A DNA stretch of 60,249 bases from Gammaproteobacteria bacterium (GCA_013152545.1 JAADGF010000073.1:1-60249); one strand, 5' to 3'; positions 37,657 through 47,186 are shown, counted from the first letter of the stretch. Translations and numbers: made by a program. Notes: generated by a model from the sequence alone, not told the origin.

Positions 37657-38558
37657 CGTTTGGCTACAGTACCTAACACCATCTGTCCGATATCTCTTGC
37701 CTGCTGTAACTCGTCAAGCAATTCACAAAACGGTGGCATACGGTCATCTCGTTCAATCATTGTGGAAACAGGACCAAAACGTCTCAAGGCTGATTCGTAT
37801 AATCTCCAAACCGGATCTGCAACGGGATGATCATGTGTATCCACCACAATGCCACCATTATCCTCGTGGCCAGCCAAGTGAAATTGACACACACGCTGCT
37901 CCGGCACACCATTGAGATAATCCAGCGCATCAAAGTGGTGGTTTTTGCTGCTGACATAGATGTTATTAATGTCCAGTAACATCAAACAGTCTGCCTCTTC
38001 GACCACAGCGGAATAAAAATCCCATTCACTCATTTCGGAATGTTGATAACTGATATAACTTGACACATTTTCCAGTAAAATTTGCCGGCCAAGAAAATCC
38101 TGTACTTGCTGAACACGCTGTGCAACATGACTGATCGCTTCGCGGTTATAGGGAAGCGGCATCAAATCATGCAGGTTATGCCCACCCTGCCCTGTCCAAC
38201 ATAAATGGTCCGAGACCCAACACGGCTCTATTCGCTCAACCAGTGCCTTTAATTGCTTCAAATAATCAATATCCAGCACGTCTGTACCACCAATCGACAG
38301 CGAAACCCCGTGCATAACCATAGGATAATTTTCTCTGATGGCATCCAGGTAATAGAGCGCTTTACCACCTTTCACCATATAATTCTCGGAAATCACTTCA
38401 AACCAATCAACGTCAGGCGACTCATTTAGAATGATGTCATAATAATCAGTGCGCAGGCCAAGACCGTAACCTAAGAACTGTCGTGTTGAATGCTCACCTG
38501 GTGATAAGTTTACATTGGGTGTGGTAATTGTGTTTTTAATAGCATGTTTGTCGGTCAA
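37653..38558 (-). CDS. bufB: DUF692 multinuclear non-haem iron oxidase (BufB-like)
   Basis: 301 residues of the MNIO (DUF692) family, TIM-barrel enzymes that modify cysteines of ribosomal peptides, for example to thiooxazoles in bufferins or oxazolone-thioamides in methanobactin-like routes. Metal-site regions are present: WFEVISENYMV (about 51-61), MHGVSLSIGG (about 80), SDHLCWTGQGGHNLHDLMPLPY (in parts, about 115), LLENVSSYI, LLDINNIYVSSKNH and FHLAGHEDNGG followed by DTHDHPV. It is 150 bp from the precursor gene and overlaps the partner gene downstream. The product is inferred to be a copper- or other metal-binding peptide. Confidence 0.9.
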   Translation of the reverse strand: MTDKHAIKNTITTPNVNLSPGEHSTRQFLGYGLGLRTDYYDIILNESPDVDWFEVISENYMVKGGKALYYLDAIRENYPMVMHGVSLSIGGTDVLDIDYLKQLKALVERIEPCWVSDHLCWTGQGGHNLHDLMPLPYNREAISHVAQRVQQVQDFLGRQILLENVSSYISYQHSEMSEWDFYSAVVEEADCLMLLDINNIYVSSKNHHFDALDYLNGVPEQRVCQFHLAGHEDNGGIVVDTHDHPVADPVWRLYESALRRFGPVSTMIERDDRMPPFCELLDELQQARDIGQMVLGTVAKR

Positions 38559-38710
38559 TGTTTTACCTAGATTGGCTACATAAAACTTAATAATGAAAGG
38601 ATGGGATTACCAGTCTGTGTCTATCCTACAATTAACGTCGCCATATTAGCTGCACTGCAATACCAAACACGCTAACTGCTGCTCCCATCCTTTTCTAATA
38701 AAACTAGCGT

Positions 38711-38962
38711 TTATTCGCCAACTTTACCGCCAATTTTATCGCAAGTCTCTTTGGAAACAGAAACAAAACCTTGGCCTTTACAGCCATTTTTTCCCTTACA
38801 GGCATTGCTAGCAGTTTTACAGTCATTCTTGCCCTTACACTTATTGACACCATAACAATGTACTTTGCCATCAGCACTGGCAGTAGCGGCCATCGGTGCA
38901 ATAGCAAACATACCGGCAGCAGCTACCGCTAATGCAACACCCGTGGTTTTGTTAACTTTCAT
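38711..38962 (-). CDS. bufA: Cys-rich bufferin-type precursor peptide (DUF2282-like)
   Basis: 83 residues. A signal peptide (about 1-30, ending ATASA) is followed by a 50-residue lysine- and cysteine-rich part: HCYGVNKCKGKNDCK, NACKGKNGCKGQGF, and a final KETCDKIGGKVGE. Six cysteines in all. This matches the DUF2282 (BufA1) precursors modified by a DUF692 enzyme and exported, where they bind copper. GGAG lies seven bases before the ATG. The CKGKxxCK spacing is the hallmark and four of the cysteines are the likely modification sites. Confidence 0.9.
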   Translation of the reverse strand: MKVNKTTGVALAVAAAGMFAIAPMAATASADGKVHCYGVNKCKGKNDCKTASNACKGKNGCKGQGFVSVSKETCDKIGGKVGE

Positions 38963-39062
38963 AGATATTCTCCATTTAAATAGATTATTTTAAAAACCAG
39001 CTTGTATGATTACGTAAAACTATCACAATGTTATCACGCTGGTATTGTAGCGTTGTTGCACT

Positions 39063-39088
39063 GACGCGCAACAAGCGCAAATGTTACC
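39063..39088 (-). promoter_or_regulatory. ECF-sigma-like promoter of the buf operon
   Basis: On the minus strand GGTAAC is followed, after 16 bases, by CGTC. This is the usual look of extracytoplasmic-function sigma promoters (-35 with AAC, -10 with CGTC). It would start transcription about 90 bases before bufA. Buf operons in other proteobacteria are controlled by an ECF sigma factor, so the motif is plausible. The position is inferred from the pattern alone. Confidence 0.5.
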
Positions 39089-39371
39089 TCAAGTGGGTAT
39101 AGATACAAAACATTAGTTACAGTTCAATCCCTTGAGAGGCTATTTCCGCAACAAGACATTCGATGAACCCCCACCTGAACTCAATAACTAATTGTTTATA
39201 TTAAAGTTAACAAAAATTAACTGGAAAGAAATCCAGCTAAAACAGGAATACACCCCCCTAACAAAATAAGATCTGGCGGAAAAAAACCGACATATAAAGC
39301 TTTTTAACGGATAATAGCTAAACGTATTATTCACAATGTGTAGCGTCATCAAAGCTGTTTTGACGGTGGCC
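39089..39371. other. Intergenic region with no gene
   Basis: About 280 bases between the buf promoter and the inverted-repeat element. AT-rich, with no coding frame or repeat that I can support. Confidence 0.4.
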
Positions 39372-39831
39372 AGTGTCGTGTAATTAACTAAAATTACACA
39401 CGCAACTCCAATGTATTACCACAAGACGTGGTTCGGCGGGAATATCGATCACCTTGGCAGCGATGGGGAAGCACCCTAACCGGGCAAGGCGCTCAAACCC
39501 TATCGTTGCTGTTGGCTATTCAAGGGTCACTATGCTTTCGAAAGCGCGCTGGTGCGCTTTTAGCTTTGCTGAAGCTGCATTTTAGGGTCTGTAAAATAAG
39601 TTGGACAGAGCACCGGATATCGTTTCGTCTTCAAGACTTCCGCCATCCATGGCTCACGCCCCTTACCTACGTCCATATAGGCAAGGCGCGAAAATGGACG
39701 CGCCCCACAAGGGCACTTCTTCCAGGGCGCATACTCGTGGTATTAACCTTTTGCACAACACCGAAGACGCAAGGAAAGATATGCAAAATGTTCACGTTAG
39801 TTCACAGACACGTTAGTTAATACACGACACT
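39372..39831. mobile_element. 460-bp element bounded by 19-bp inverted repeats
   Basis: AGTGTCGTGTAATTAACTAA at 39372-39391 and the complement of TTAGTTAATACACGACACT at 39813-39831 match at 19 positions with one extra base. Between them is non-coding DNA including the second copy of the dispersed repeat. The right end overlaps the last four codons and stop of the REC-GGDEF-EAL gene, so the element now supplies that gene's 3' end. I see no target duplication and no transposase: a non-autonomous element, if mobile at all. Confidence 0.6.
39610..39798 (+). repeat. Dispersed structured repeat, copy 2
   Basis: The reverse complement of the sequence at 17767-17939, from GCACCGG to TTCACGTT. It keeps the CCTTACCTA/TAGGCAAGG hairpin and the outer GTCTTC/GAAGAC pair. 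It has about 20 extra bases that themselves form a perfect GGCGCG/CGCGCC hairpin. It lies inside the inverted-repeat-bounded element. Confidence 0.8.
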
Positions 39832-41541
39832 AAGCGCTGTTGAATTAACAGCTAAAGGCTGCGGGTGATCTAATCCATAACCTTGTACAAAATCAACACC
39901 AATATGACGAAGAAGCAGTTTAGTTTCTTCGTTTTCAACGAACTCAGCAATCGTCTGCATACCAGCAATATGACCTATTTGGTTTATAGACTCAATAATA
40001 GCGCGATCCATGGGTTGTTCCCGCATATGGGTAACAAACGCACCATCGATCTTGATAAAATCCACGGGTATGGTTCTTAGGTAGGTGAATGAACTCAGCC
40101 CCGCACCAAAATCATCTAGCGCAAAGTGACAACCAAGTGACTTTATTTGATTAATAAATTCCACAGCATCATGCAAATGGGCTATTGCCGCTGTCTCAGT
40201 CACCTCAAAACAAATGATTCCAGGCGGGATTTGATAAGTTTTCAATTTTTCACGAATAAAGGTATAAAATAAACTATCGCTTAGAGAAGCCCCGGAAATA
40301 TTAATAAAATATCGTGCATTATTCGCTATTTTATTATCAGTCAACAACACTGCTAAATAAGAAAACACTTCCCCAACCACCCAACGATCTATTTTAGGCA
40401 TTAAATTGTAACGTTCTGCCGCAGGTATAAAATCCCCTGCGCATTGCACGCGACCATCCTCTTGAATTAAGCGTAATAAAAATTCACCGTACTGTAGACG
40501 CTGAGCATTTCCACTAGCAGGAAAAATCCCCTGAACATACATCGAAAACCTGTTTTCCTCCAACGCTTGGTTAATAACGCAAACCCATTGCATTTCACCA
40601 TAGTGCTTTGCCATATCGGAATCATTTTTGTGATATTCTTTGATGCGATTACCGCCCTGGTTTTTAGCGGTATAACAAGCTACATCAGCGGCACCAAGAA
40701 CATCATCGACATTATTAATGCTTTCCCCTTTAATTTCCACAAAGCCGATACTCGCGCTCACTTGATAAATTTTTCCTTGCCAGTTAAAACGAAACTCTAA
40801 AATTAGTTTAAGCAGATTCTGGGTAATTTCTTTGGCATGGGAATGGTCACAGTTCTCAAGCAATACGCCAAATTCATCCCCGCCTAACCTGGCCAGAGTA
40901 TCGCTTTCACGTAAGTGGTATTTTAACTCCCTGGCTAACTGCTTTATCATCTCATCACCAGCAATGTGCCCTACGGTATCATTTATTATTTTAAACTGGT
41001 CGAGATCTATATACAAAAACACATGGTGTTGATTGCGCTCCTGACATAAGTTCAACGCGCGTTGCATACGACGCTCCAACCCCGAACGATTAACCAAGTC
41101 CGTTAAGGCATCATGAAAAGTCAGATAACTTAGCGCTTTTTCGGCACGCTTGCGTGCCGCACGTGAGCGTGCTTCATTTAGCTCCCTTTCAATTGCCGGA
41201 ATAAGACGTACCATATTATCTTTCATAATATAGTCTTGCGCTCCCGCTTTCATGGCAGCAATAGCCGTTGCTTCTGGAATCATTCCTGAAACAATAATTA
41301 CTGGGGTATCATGACAGAGCTGTTTCGCCGTTCTGAGCACATCGTTGGAATTCAGTTCAGGCATGGCGTGATCGGTGATAATTAAATCCCATTTATTATT
41401 GATGAGTGTCGCTTTCAACGCAGAAATGGTATACACCCGCTCAAAATCGGGGTGGTAACCCTGGCAACGTAATGCTCTCACCATCAATAGTACATCATCT
41501 TCCGAATCATCTACTATTAAAACACGTAGCGAAGTATTCAT
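39817..41541 (-). CDS. Response regulator with GGDEF and EAL domains (cyclic-di-GMP turnover)
   Basis: 574 residues: receiver domain 1-125 (VDDSEDD, phospho-Asp in IITDHAMPE), GGDEF domain about 145-300 (RLGGDEFGVLLE, motif intact) and EAL domain about 320-570. In the EAL domain the motif reads EFLLRL rather than EALLRW, but the metal and catalytic residues are present: NISGAS, EVTETAA, DDFGAG, FIKIDGAF, AEFVENEE and VQGYG. Phosphodiesterase activity is therefore likely, and GGDEF activity possible. Its receiver resembles the one in the kinase two genes upstream (both end with RLIPAIxREL), so they derive from a common ancestor. The last codons lie in an inverted-repeat element. Confidence 0.92.
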   Translation of the reverse strand: MNTSLRVLIVDDSEDDVLLMVRALRCQGYHPDFERVYTISALKATLINNKWDLIITDHAMPELNSNDVLRTAKQLCHDTPVIIVSGMIPEATAIAAMKAGAQDYIMKDNMVRLIPAIERELNEARSRAARKRAEKALSYLTFHDALTDLVNRSGLERRMQRALNLCQERNQHHVFLYIDLDQFKIINDTVGHIAGDEMIKQLARELKYHLRESDTLARLGGDEFGVLLENCDHSHAKEITQNLLKLILEFRFNWQGKIYQVSASIGFVEIKGESINNVDDVLGAADVACYTAKNQGGNRIKEYHKNDSDMAKHYGEMQWVCVINQALEENRFSMYVQGIFPASGNAQRLQYGEFLLRLIQEDGRVQCAGDFIPAAERYNLMPKIDRWVVGEVFSYLAVLLTDNKIANNARYFINISGASLSDSLFYTFIREKLKTYQIPPGIICFEVTETAAIAHLHDAVEFINQIKSLGCHFALDDFGAGLSSFTYLRTIPVDFIKIDGAFVTHMREQPMDRAIIESINQIGHIAGMQTIAEFVENEETKLLLRHIGVDFVQGYGLDHPQPLAVNSTALSVVY

Positions 41542-41647
41542 GTGTCGTTCCCTTAACGAAAGCCGTAACCGCTCAGCTTAACGGCGTCAAAAAAGTAAGT
41601 TGAGTAGCGACTGAATATATAAAACATTAGGGGGTGTTAACAAAAAT

Positions 41648-42094
41648 CTATAACGTTAATTGACTCGAAACTTGATTAAGCACCAACCAATAAAGACCAA
41701 GTTGGCGAACAGCTTCTACAAACTGCTCAAAATCAACCGGTTTACGTATATAACTGTTTACACCTAATTCATAGCCGGAAATGATATCGCATTGTTCATT
41801 CGATGAGGTAAGGATAACCACCGGCAACAAGTGGGTACGCACATTGGCCCGAATCTGGGCAAGAACCTCCAAACCATCTACTTTTGGCAACTTTAAATCC
41901 AATAAAATTAATTCTGGTAACGCTTCCGGTGATCGATTCGCATACTTGCCATTACAAAACAAATAATCCAACGCCTCAACACCATCACGTGCCACGATCA
42001 CTTCATTTAGGAGATCATTCTTTTTTAGGGCACGAAGTGTCAGCGTAACATCATCGGGGTTATCCTCGACCAGCAGAATAACTTTTTCTGACAT
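41648..42094 (-). CDS. Single-domain response regulator (Rcp1-like)
   Basis: A stand-alone receiver of 148 residues: VEDNPDDVTLTLRAL, the phospho-Asp in LILLDLKLPKVDG, a Thr-Ser in VILTSSNEQ and the conserved Lys in SYIRKPVDFEQF. This subtype (long loop around DYLFCNGKYANRSPEALPE) accompanies phytochrome-like or hybrid kinases. I start at MSEKVIL because AGGAGG is eight bases upstream. It lies between the REC-kinase and the REC-GGDEF-EAL genes on the same strand and likely carries phosphate in that pathway. Confidence 0.93.
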   Translation of the reverse strand: MSEKVILLVEDNPDDVTLTLRALKKNDLLNEVIVARDGVEALDYLFCNGKYANRSPEALPELILLDLKLPKVDGLEVLAQIRANVRTHLLPVVILTSSNEQCDIISGYELGVNSYIRKPVDFEQFVEAVRQLGLYWLVLNQVSSQLTL

Positions 42095-42183
42095 GTCCAA
42101 CACCTCCTATTTAATAATTTAAAGTACCGTCTATCCGCCTGTGTGAACACAGCAATAAGCTATGGACAAGTAATTGCGGGACA

Positions 42184-43419
42184 TTAACGCTGAGGAGGCA
42201 AAGACACTTCAAAACAGGCGCCAAGCTGAAGGTCGTCAATAGCGACTACGTTTTGTGCCCCATTGTTCACTAGTTGACGCATTGCCTCCAGTTCCTCAAC
42301 ACCTAAGTCAGCTTCATCTAAAATTCTTAAATGACCATTGTGCTGACAAATAATTTCTTTTGAAACCCATAATCCTAGACCGGTTCCCTTGGCTTTCGTG
42401 GTATATAACGGCTCAAAAACAGATTGTTGTACCTCCAACGGAATACCAGCACCGGTATCAACAATCGTTAACACATCACTAACACCCGTAGCACGCACTA
42501 ACAAAAAAACATGGCCTTTTTTTCCGACAGCATGAAAAGCATTTGCCAATAAATTACTGATAACCTGCTTAACCTGAACTCGATCAGCATAAATAGTGTA
42601 CGGCTTGGGGTTACGCTGATAATGAAACAATACGGTATTTGGATAACAAATACTCGCTAATACTTCATCAACCAATCTGTCCAAATTAACCGTTTGATGG
42701 CATGACTCTTTTGTTCGCGTCGCTTCAGATAAATTGGAAATAATTCGATCGGCCGTGTCAACTTCACGCTCAACAATATCCACGTAACCACGGCAACTAC
42801 AGCCTGCATCTGGCAAAGCACGCTTTAATAAAAACACAGCATTACGTATCACACCCAACGGATTGCAAAGCTCGTGGCTCACCGTTGCAACCAGTTGGCC
42901 CAATATCGCCATTCGCTCACGACGCAGCAACGCTGACTGCATAAGTTGCAATTCTTTAGCTTGCTCCTGTATCCGCTCTTCCAACTGTCTTTTGTAAGCA
43001 TTCGGCTCCTTTTCTGCTAATGTCCCTAACGGCCGCCGACTTATCGCTTCATCCAATTCACGGCGTATGGCAGGAATAAGCCGCGAGAGGTTGTGTTTCG
43101 TAACATAATCATGTGCACCAGCAATCATGGCCTCTACAACCTTATCCTCACCCTCAACATCAGAGACAACAATAAAGGGGATATCCAAACCCATTCTTTT
43201 CACAATGCTTAAGGCGTCAATACCACTAAATGCAGATAACTGAAAATCGGAGATAATCAGATCCCAGTCATTACGTTGAAGGGCAACACGCAAACTGTTT
43301 TCACTGCACACTTGACGATAGTTTGGCTTAAAACCATTCACGCCTAAGAGCCGAAGCAACAATTCTGTATCGTCTTCGGAGTCTTTGACAATGATCACAT
43401 TTAAATTCAGACCAGGCAT
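42184..43419 (-). CDS. Receiver-histidine kinase hybrid
   Basis: 411 residues with an N-terminal receiver (1-125), a coiled coil (about 135-165), a HisKA domain with VATVSHELCNPLG (phospho-His about 179) and an HATPase domain with N box NLLANAFHAVG, G1 DTGAGIP and G2 GTGLGLWVS. There is no membrane segment, so it is cytoplasmic. The receiver's acidic pocket is altered: IIVKDSEDD has Lys where the first Asp of the usual pair should be, although the phospho-acceptor region IISDFQL is kept. It is the first gene of the three-gene signalling cluster. Confidence 0.92.
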   Translation of the reverse strand: MPGLNLNVIIVKDSEDDTELLLRLLGVNGFKPNYRQVCSENSLRVALQRNDWDLIISDFQLSAFSGIDALSIVKRMGLDIPFIVVSDVEGEDKVVEAMIAGAHDYVTKHNLSRLIPAIRRELDEAISRRPLGTLAEKEPNAYKRQLEERIQEQAKELQLMQSALLRRERMAILGQLVATVSHELCNPLGVIRNAVFLLKRALPDAGCSCRGYVDIVEREVDTADRIISNLSEATRTKESCHQTVNLDRLVDEVLASICYPNTVLFHYQRNPKPYTIYADRVQVKQVISNLLANAFHAVGKKGHVFLLVRATGVSDVLTIVDTGAGIPLEVQQSVFEPLYTTKAKGTGLGLWVSKEIICQHNGHLRILDEADLGVEELEAMRQLVNNGAQNVVAIDDLQLGACFEVSLPPQR

Positions 43420-43626
43420 AGAGGCAATAAACGCATACGTTGAACGATAAAAGGATTAGGCCGTATCTTTACGGTGTATTATAGGTTTTATAATAAGCTT
43501 GTGCATTGCAGGTTTGCACAGCGAATCATTATAAACGATTACCCTCACTCACCTTGCCGAAAAACGGGGTAGTTCCCACCCACCATGCCTAACTAACCCC
43601 CAACAATAGAACTCACAACAAAAATA

Positions 43627-44880
43627 CTAATCCATTACCGGCTGATGTCGAACTTTTGTTAATAAATAAGCACCCGCAGCAAACAATAGAATAATGGATA
43701 ATATACCCAGGCGGTGATCATTTGTTATAAAGACAACACCGCCAACCATGAGTGGACCGATCAGTGCTGCGGATTTTCCCATCATATTATAAAACCCAAA
43801 ATATTCTGCGGCTTGATTTTTTGGGATAATATCCAAATAAAAAGAACGGCTCAAAGACTGTACACCGCCCTGCACCAAACCGATCACCGCAGCCATCACA
43901 TAAAATTCCCAGGTAGCATCCAAAAAATAAGCCCACAAAATGACACACACATACACAACAATACCGATATAAAGACCGAGTTTTGTACCAAGATACTGCC
44001 CTATATAGCCAAAGCCAATTGCCGCCGGAAAACCGACAAACTGTGTTATAAGTAAAGCAATAATTAAGTGGTTTTGCTCAAGACCGATTGACAAACCATA
44101 ATCCACAGCCATACGGACAATCGTATCCACACCATCAATATACAACCAATAAGCAGCTAAAAAGACAACAACATTCCGAATTAATCGAATTTTACGAAAA
44201 GTACTAAGTAACTGTAACCAGCCCGCTCGAATCGCCACCATCAATGCCGGTTTCCGACCCACGTTGCCTTCTGGCACGTAGAAGAACAAGGGCAAGCTGA
44301 ATAAAGCCCACCATAGCGCAACACTTAAAAATGAGTACTTAACAGCCTCTGAAGCATCCACCAAACCAAAACTGGCCGGCGATAAAGTCATTGCGACATT
44401 AATCGAAAATAACAAACCACCCCCCAAATAACCCAATGCATAACCGAATGCTGATGTTAGATCACGGTTCTCGGAGGAAGAAACTGAAACTAACAGTGCA
44501 TCATAAAACACATTCGCCCCCATAAAACCGATGGTTGCAGCACAATACAACATGAATGCTCCGGCCCAATCACCATAGCCCACCCAATAAAGACCTGCTG
44601 ATGCGGTTACTCCAACCAGTGCAAACAATGCCAGCATCGCTTTTCGGTACATGCCCCGATCCGCAATCGCACCTAATATCGGCGCAGTCAAAACAATAAC
44701 CAAGCTCGCCAGCGCATTGCTCATTCCCAGTTGAAATGTACTGGTCGAAGCATCAAGATCAGCCGCCCAATACTGCTTATAGAAAACAGGGAAAAAACCC
44801 GCCATAATAGTCGTTGAAAAAGCAGAATTGGCCCAATCATAAAGCGCCCAGGCAATGACCGTTTTTTTATTATCCGTCAC
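43627..44880 (-). CDS. MFS transporter, UMF1 family
   Basis: 417 residues with about 12 hydrophobic helices and the UMF1 (Atg22-like) N-terminus VIAWALYDWANSAFSTTIMAGFFPVFY. GGVQSLSRSFYLDIIPKNQAAEYFGFYNMMGK is the other conserved block. Members of this family in yeast export amino acids from the vacuole; bacterial substrates are mostly unknown. The start is GTG. It is apparently a single-gene unit, and nothing beside it indicates a substrate. Confidence 0.88.
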   Translation of the reverse strand: MTDNKKTVIAWALYDWANSAFSTTIMAGFFPVFYKQYWAADLDASTSTFQLGMSNALASLVIVLTAPILGAIADRGMYRKAMLALFALVGVTASAGLYWVGYGDWAGAFMLYCAATIGFMGANVFYDALLVSVSSSENRDLTSAFGYALGYLGGGLLFSINVAMTLSPASFGLVDASEAVKYSFLSVALWWALFSLPLFFYVPEGNVGRKPALMVAIRAGWLQLLSTFRKIRLIRNVVVFLAAYWLYIDGVDTIVRMAVDYGLSIGLEQNHLIIALLITQFVGFPAAIGFGYIGQYLGTKLGLYIGIVVYVCVILWAYFLDATWEFYVMAAVIGLVQGGVQSLSRSFYLDIIPKNQAAEYFGFYNMMGKSAALIGPLMVGGVVFITNDHRLGILSIILLFAAGAYLLTKVRHQPVMD

Positions 44881-45236
44881 AGCATCAGTAATTCCCTGCG
44901 CATTGGTTGTTGTCTAATCATGAACACAACATAAAAAGTGACATAAACTTAATTTTTTGCCTAACATATGTTCAAATAAACGTTTATTTCAACGTTAATG
45001 CCCAACTTACCGTTAACTTACCCGATTACTGGATGATTAAAGTGTGTTAAAAGTACCCATTTACACGGGTCAACACCACGCTTTTTCCTTATTCCTAAAT
45101 AAACCTAAGGCAAATAAACCTAAGACGAAAAACTGAAGGCAATCTGAACAGTTACTTTCGAATTACACATAACATCATCACACTGAAATAGACCAGTGGG
45201 CACAAACTATCCATCAAACGCAGCTATTACAACATC
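44881..45236. other. Intergenic region with a short direct repeat
   Basis: About 355 bases between two divergent genes. Near 45095-45125 the block AAATAAACCTAAG occurs twice in tandem (15-base period). No other gene-like feature. Confidence 0.4.
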
Positions 45237-46973
45237 ATGGAACAACTTAAACAACTCCTTCGACAAATCCACGGCAAAGGCTATAAAGCCTACAAGAATA
45301 TTAAGGGCCAGTATCAATTTCCGGGCTTTACACTCAACATTGACCACGTACAAGGCGACCCATTTGCTGCCCCCAGTCGAATCAGCATCACTGTACCAAT
45401 GCGACACGCCGGTTTTTCCGAAGAGTTATGGGAGAGCACCGACTCAAACCCGATTAGGCGTATAGCCCTAGAAGACTTTTTAGCCCGTGCGCTAAAACAT
45501 ACCATTCATAAAACCATTAAAGGCTGTCGAGGCAGCGGTTGCAGTGGAATCATCACGATAGAAACAAGTGGCCAACAAATTTTAATTCGTAATGCAATGA
45601 TCGTCACAGCACAATCCATCGAAGCAAGAATCGTGATGGGGTTGCCCGCCGATGGACGTCGTGTTGCTGGCATTCAAGCACAGCAAATGTTTTATGATGA
45701 ACTACCCATTATTATCGAAAAAGCACTATATGCCAAAAATCTATCCGTTGCCGATATACAAACTCATTTAAACACCGCCGAAGATCAGGATGCGCTACGA
45801 CACCAGCTAAAACAACATAAACTAGTTGCTTTTATTGCCAATGGTGCTAACTTGCCGCGCAGCAGTGGAATTGATGACACTCCGCTGGCAACCGGTGCCA
45901 TTACCTTTCAATCACCGCCATCATTGCAACAAACCATCCAACTCCCCCACGCTGGAACAATTACCGGTATGGGCATTCCAGAAGGTATTACCTTAATTGT
46001 TGGCGGTGGGTTTCATGGTAAATCCACTTTATTGCATGCATTGGAGCACGGTCCCTATAATCACATCCCCGGTGACGGCCGTGAGCAAGTGGCAAGCCGT
46101 GATTCAGCGGTAAAAGTCCGTGCTGAGGACGGCCGCGCAATTTCAAATGTCAACATAAGCCCTTTCATTGACCGACTACCCTTCGGGCGAAACACCCAGC
46201 AATTTAGCACCGAAAATGCAAGCGGCAGCACTTCGCAAGCCGCCAACATTATTGAAGCACTGGAATGCGGTGCTGAATTATTATTAATTGACGAAGATAC
46301 CTCAGCCACCAATTTCATGATCCGTGACGAAAGGATGCAGGCCTTAGTTTCTCACGACAAAGAACCCATCACCCCCCTGGTTTTCCGTATTCGGGAATTG
46401 TATGAAAAACACGGTGTATCCACTGTGATTGTAATGGGAGGCTCAGGCGATTATTTTGATATTGCCGATACTACTATTATGATGGATGCCTACCAACCTA
46501 AAGACGTCACTCAAGAAGCGCGATCACTGGTCCGCGGTCTCTCTGCTCAATTAAGTGGTCAGTTAAATAACTTGCCGCCCTTCCAGCGTACCACGACACG
46601 AAAACCAGGGATGGAAAGCCTAAACCCCTCCCGCAAAAATCGTGACGTTAGCATTGACGCGAAAGACCTCAACACATTATTTTATGGCACACATCGTATC
46701 GATTTATCGCAGGTTGAGCAGCTTATCGACATTGGTCAAACACGATGTATCGGATTAATGATTCACTATTATGCCAACCATTATGCCGACTCAGCCCCAT
46801 CGCTGGCAGAAGGACTAAAACAACTTATGTTGCAAGCACAGTGTAAAAACCTGGATATATTCAGCCCCTATAAAGTAGGAAATTTAGCCATGCCCCGCAA
46901 ATACGAAATTGCCGCTGCGATCAACCGTATCCGCAACAGTGACTGGAACAGCGAATACTCTGCCACCCCATAA
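45237..46973 (+). CDS. Predicted ATPase of the ABC class
   Basis: 578 residues of the ABC-ATPase type (DUF family PF09818-like). The N-terminal about 230 residues carry GKGYKAYKNIKGQYQFPGFTL. The P-loop is GGGFHGKSTLLHAL (about 255-268). Walker B is ELLLIDEDTSATNFMIRD (about 345). The C-terminal half has YHQPK-like and PSRKNRDVSIDAKD stretches. No membrane segments, and not part of a transporter operon. The family occurs widely in bacteria and plants; a function is not established. The start ATG follows no strong ribosome site. Confidence 0.85.
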   Translation: MEQLKQLLRQIHGKGYKAYKNIKGQYQFPGFTLNIDHVQGDPFAAPSRISITVPMRHAGFSEELWESTDSNPIRRIALEDFLARALKHTIHKTIKGCRGSGCSGIITIETSGQQILIRNAMIVTAQSIEARIVMGLPADGRRVAGIQAQQMFYDELPIIIEKALYAKNLSVADIQTHLNTAEDQDALRHQLKQHKLVAFIANGANLPRSSGIDDTPLATGAITFQSPPSLQQTIQLPHAGTITGMGIPEGITLIVGGGFHGKSTLLHALEHGPYNHIPGDGREQVASRDSAVKVRAEDGRAISNVNISPFIDRLPFGRNTQQFSTENASGSTSQAANIIEALECGAELLLIDEDTSATNFMIRDERMQALVSHDKEPITPLVFRIRELYEKHGVSTVIVMGGSGDYFDIADTTIMMDAYQPKDVTQEARSLVRGLSAQLSGQLNNLPPFQRTTTRKPGMESLNPSRKNRDVSIDAKDLNTLFYGTHRIDLSQVEQLIDIGQTRCIGLMIHYYANHYADSAPSLAEGLKQLMLQAQCKNLDIFSPYKVGNLAMPRKYEIAAAINRIRNSDWNSEYSATP

Positions 46974-47186
46974 TAATTCAAACAACGCCGTACACAACTG
47001 CACCATCAAGCTGACAAAACTGGAACTATTACCACACAGATCACTCTAACAATGTTCTGGCAATTAGCATGAATGCAACTGCCGAAACATACCCCGAAAC
47101 ATACCAGAGTGAGCTCAGGCACGGATACGCAGTTTAGCATTCTGAATTACAAATTCGCCTCGGGCGCAGCAAAGGCTTGATTGACA

